A stretch of DNA of 64,000 bases from Lysobacter sp. Root690 (GTDB taxonomy: Bacteria; Pseudomonadota; Gammaproteobacteria; Xanthomonadales; Xanthomonadaceae): contig NZ_LMHM01000016.1 of assembly GCF_001427785.1 (NCBI RefSeq), positions 483,246 to 547,245 of the forward strand, read 5' to 3'. The notes beneath the pieces were generated by a model that was not told the DNA's origin, did not search any database, and worked only from the letters and a program-made list of their open reading frames with translations. A program made the position numbers and the translations under genes. Below are positions 61,882 through 64,000 of the stretch, piece by piece. Within the stretch, counting starts at the first letter, position 1. Each line of letters begins with the position of its first letter.

Positions 61882-62098
61882 GCAGGTGATCCTGACTATG
61901 AAATTAGAGAGAGGGCCTAGACCGTGCGAGGCAGCTTCAGTGAGGCGCGCAACGCCGTCCCATGCCATTTGTCATCTCGATCGCCTGCTCAGGGCCAACA
62001 CTGAGTGAGTGTTCAGCCGGTTCGCACCAGAGCGCGGCGCCATCGGTCGACTGCTAAGATCGAAGCCGTCATCCCATCCGTACAGGACGTACAGAGCC

Positions 62099-62404
62099 AT
62101 GGGCCTGAAGAGATTGCGACTTTCAACGCTGATCGTGTCGATCGCGCTGGTCGGGAGCGGCGCGATTCTTCTCTCCACCGGCCTTCGACATGGCTATGCC
62201 TGGTCGGACATGGACTGGAATCTCGACGGCGTTACTTCGGCGTCCGAACTGATCGCCGCAAGCGACATCGGCGTGCGCTGGACCGAATACGGTGATTTGC
62301 GCTGCAAGGAATATTTCAGCCTCAAGGACGGTCTTCCCCTGAGGACGATCTGTCCTGTCGACGAGGCGGCTGCGCTTCAAGACAAAGCCCAGGCGCCTAG
62401 ATAG
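62099..62404 (+). CDS. Small one-helix protein with an EF-hand loop
   Basis: A 101-residue protein with a signal-anchor helix (LSTLIVSIALVGSGAILLST) and then a canonical 12-residue EF-hand loop, DWNLDGVTSASE, which should bind Ca2+. The rest (VRWTEYGDLRCKEYFSLKDG) includes two Cys. The ATG at 62099 is preferred; a GTG-started extension to 62009 is unlikely. No family name known to me. Confidence 0.6.
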   Translation: MGLKRLRLSTLIVSIALVGSGAILLSTGLRHGYAWSDMDWNLDGVTSASELIAASDIGVRWTEYGDLRCKEYFSLKDGLPLRTICPVDEAAALQDKAQAPR

Positions 62405-62467
62405 TCGATCTCGATCGCGGGCTGAGCGCGGCAATCCGCTCATCACTGTGGAATGGCTCGGCAATGC

Positions 62468-63892
62468 TCAGGGATTGGCTTCGCCCTGCCCCGCATGCCA
62501 TCCACCGCCCAGCGCCTGGATCAACGCGACCGCGGTGGTCTGGCGATCGCGAGTAGCCTGCGCCAGCGATTGCCGCGCCGACAGCGCGGCGGTCTGCGCG
62601 ACCACCACATCGGTGTAGGCGACCAGGCCGCTCTTGTAACGGTTCAAGGCGATACGCTCGGCTTCGTCGGCCGATTGCGAGGCCTGGGCGTAGAAGCCGG
62701 TGCGCTCGACCAGCACGCGGGTGGCGACCAGTTGGTCCTCGACGTCCTGGAACGCAGTCAATGCGGTCTGCCGGTACTGGGCCACGGTCTGGTCGTAAGC
62801 GGCGCGCGCCGCGTCGCGGGTGGCGCGGCGCGCGCCCGCGTCGAACAAAGTCTGGGCCAGGGCCACGCCGAGCGACCACAGGCTCGACGGCGCGTCGAAC
62901 AAGCGTCCGATCTGCGAGGCGCCGCCGCCGCGCGAAGCGCTCAGGGTGAAACTCGGGAAGAACGCGGCCTGGGCGGCGCCGACTTCGGCATTGGCCGCGG
63001 CCACGCGGCGTTCGGCCGCGGCGATATCGGGACGGCGTTGCAGCAGTTCCGACGCCACGCCCGGCGGCAGTTCCGGCACCTGCGCGCGCCAGGCCGGATC
63101 GGGCGCGAGGGCGAAATCGGCCGGTGTTTTTCCGACCAGCACCGCGATCGCGTGTTCGAGCTGCGCGCGTTGCTGGGTCAGGTTGGCGAGGCTGGCCTGG
63201 GCATTGGCCAACTGGGTCTGCGCCTGCAGCACGTCGCTCTTGGCGGCGATTGCGGCGGCGTATCGATTGCCGGTGATGGTCAAGGCGCGCTGATAGGCTG
63301 CGACCGTCGACTGCAACAGCCCGGTTTCGATATCGGTTTCGCGCAGCTGGAAATAATTCGCCGCCAGTTCGCCTTGCGCAGCCAATCGCGCCGAAGCCAG
63401 ATCCGCCGCGCTGGCGTCGGCCTGCGCACGCGCGCCTTCTACATTGCGCCGGATCCGACCCCACACATCGGGTTCCCAACTCGCGCCGATGTCGTAGCGA
63501 TAGGTCTGGCCGACGCTGGAACCGCTGCTGCCGGCGCTGCGCGCGCGCGTGGCGGAACCATCCAGACTCACGCTCGGAAACAGCGCCGCGCGCTGTTCGC
63601 GCACCAGTGCCCTCGCCTGCCGATACGCGGCTTCGGCGGCGGCCAGATTCTGGTTCGACACTTCGACCTGCGCCATCAACCCGTCCAGCGTCGGATCGTG
63701 GAACACCGACCACCACGCGCCGCGATCGCTCGCGTCGGCCGGCACCGCGGGGTTCCAGTCCTTGGCCGGCTCGCCCCGAGCTTCCTTGTACTCGGCCGGC
63801 ACAGCCAGACTCGGCCGAACATAATCCGGGCAAGCGGCGCAGCCGCTCAATACCGTGGCCGCCAACGCGATAAGCACAACATGAGCGCGCAT
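62468..63892 (-). CDS. Outer-membrane efflux lipoprotein (NodT/OprM family)
   Basis: The TolC-like exit duct of a tripartite RND pump. The 474-residue product has a lipoprotein signal with lipobox LSGC (Cys18) and two OEP domains: NQNLAAAEAAYRQARALVRE, ASWEPDVWGRIRRNVEGARA, then LPPGVASELLQRRPDIAAAE and SLGVALAQTLFDAGARRATR. AGGAG spans the stop of the upstream RND gene, so the two are translationally linked (eight bases apart). Confidence 0.9.
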   Translation of the reverse strand: MRAHVVLIALAATVLSGCAACPDYVRPSLAVPAEYKEARGEPAKDWNPAVPADASDRGAWWSVFHDPTLDGLMAQVEVSNQNLAAAEAAYRQARALVREQRAALFPSVSLDGSATRARSAGSSGSSVGQTYRYDIGASWEPDVWGRIRRNVEGARAQADASAADLASARLAAQGELAANYFQLRETDIETGLLQSTVAAYQRALTITGNRYAAAIAAKSDVLQAQTQLANAQASLANLTQQRAQLEHAIAVLVGKTPADFALAPDPAWRAQVPELPPGVASELLQRRPDIAAAERRVAAANAEVGAAQAAFFPSFTLSASRGGGASQIGRLFDAPSSLWSLGVALAQTLFDAGARRATRDAARAAYDQTVAQYRQTALTAFQDVEDQLVATRVLVERTGFYAQASQSADEAERIALNRYKSGLVAYTDVVVAQTAALSARQSLAQATRDRQTTAVALIQALGGGWHAGQGEANP

Positions 63893-63900
63893 CCGATCTC

Positions 63901-64000
63901 CTAAGCGCCTTGCGCGTGCAGGCCGTCGTCGCCCAGACGCGACAGTGAGGCTTCGTCGCGACCGGGCCGGCGCAGCCGGTCGAGGTAGTAATAGACCACC
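63901..64000 (-). CDS. C-terminal end of an RND-type efflux permease, cut by window edge
   Basis: The last 32 codons before a TAG (63903-63901) read VVYYYLDRLRRPGRDEASLS then RLGDDGLHAQGA. The V-V-Y-Y-Y-L-D-R-L-R-R pattern is the usual end of the final transmembrane helix and tail of HAE1 RND pumps. Its position just before the OprM-type gene agrees with a pump operon running leftward from beyond the window. Confidence 0.6.
   Translation of the reverse strand, partial: VVYYYLDRLRRPGRDEASLSRLGDDGLHAQGA

Noticed and set aside
1-64000. CRISPR arrays, tRNA or rRNA genes, transposases, integrases, attachment sites
   Set aside because: None was seen: no regularly spaced repeats, no cloverleaf-like sequences noticed, and no protein with transposase or recombinase motifs among the credible genes.

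Overview
This 64 kb window of high-GC DNA reads as a chromosomal segment of a gammaproteobacterium of the Xanthomonadaceae, most plausibly Lysobacter or a near relative. That assignment is an inference. It rests on GC-rich codon use, a protein ending in the Xanthomonadales XVIPCD effector-sorting domain, family-typical short intergenic repeats, and the combination of type VI secretion, Wsp chemosensory and exopolysaccharide loci. I saw no tRNA, rRNA, CRISPR array, insertion sequence or phage module.

Region 1 (1-22.0 kb) is one side of a type VI secretion (T6SS) locus. tssA reads rightward. The possible start of a divergent gene, perhaps tssB, is cut by the left edge. Next comes a leftward effector cassette: vgrG, a TPR-like gene, a 42-residue one-helix membrane protein, a 1579-residue Rhs protein with a GIY-YIG-like C-terminal toxin, and two immunity-like genes (Imm26 type and Imm51 type). 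A second leftward operon carries an M15 peptidase (TagX-like), a PAAR tip protein, a membrane protein of unknown role, tssM, tagF and an OmpA/BON protein. Two small anchored proteins follow rightward. tssC, E, F, G, H, J, K and L are not here and probably lie beyond the left edge.

Region 2 (22.1-27.1 kb) holds a tightly coupled operon DUF4331 - HupE/UreJ - 168-residue membrane protein - DUF4198, probably concerned with nickel or cobalt. It is followed by a lone XVIPCD protein with two copies of an HNH-like module, a predicted antibacterial type IV secretion effector.

Region 3 (27.3-35.7 kb) is a complete, mostly overlapping wspABCDEFR set: a surface-sensing chemosensory pathway whose output is the diguanylate cyclase WspR. 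A secreted CocE/NonD-type hydrolase sits between it and the next locus.

Region 4 (38.4-58.1 kb) is a Wzx/Wzy-dependent exopolysaccharide locus. wza points left. Facing it across a 660-base regulatory gap are wzb, wzc, a fused wecA-wecB gene, wecC, wzx, an acyltransferase, wzy, a glycosyltransferase, a secreted barrel protein, an alcohol-dehydrogenase/Gfo-Idh fusion, a heparinase II/III-type protein, a GT4 glycosyltransferase and a DUF218 protein. The presence of wecB and wecC functions suggests a polymer containing N-acetylmannosaminuronic acid. c-di-GMP from WspR may control it, but nothing in the sequence proves that.

Region 5 (58.2-64 kb) has a BenE-type permease, a CorA/ZntB-type channel, a repeat block, an M23 endopeptidase-like protein, a small EF-hand membrane protein, an outer-membrane efflux lipoprotein and the last codons of an RND pump.
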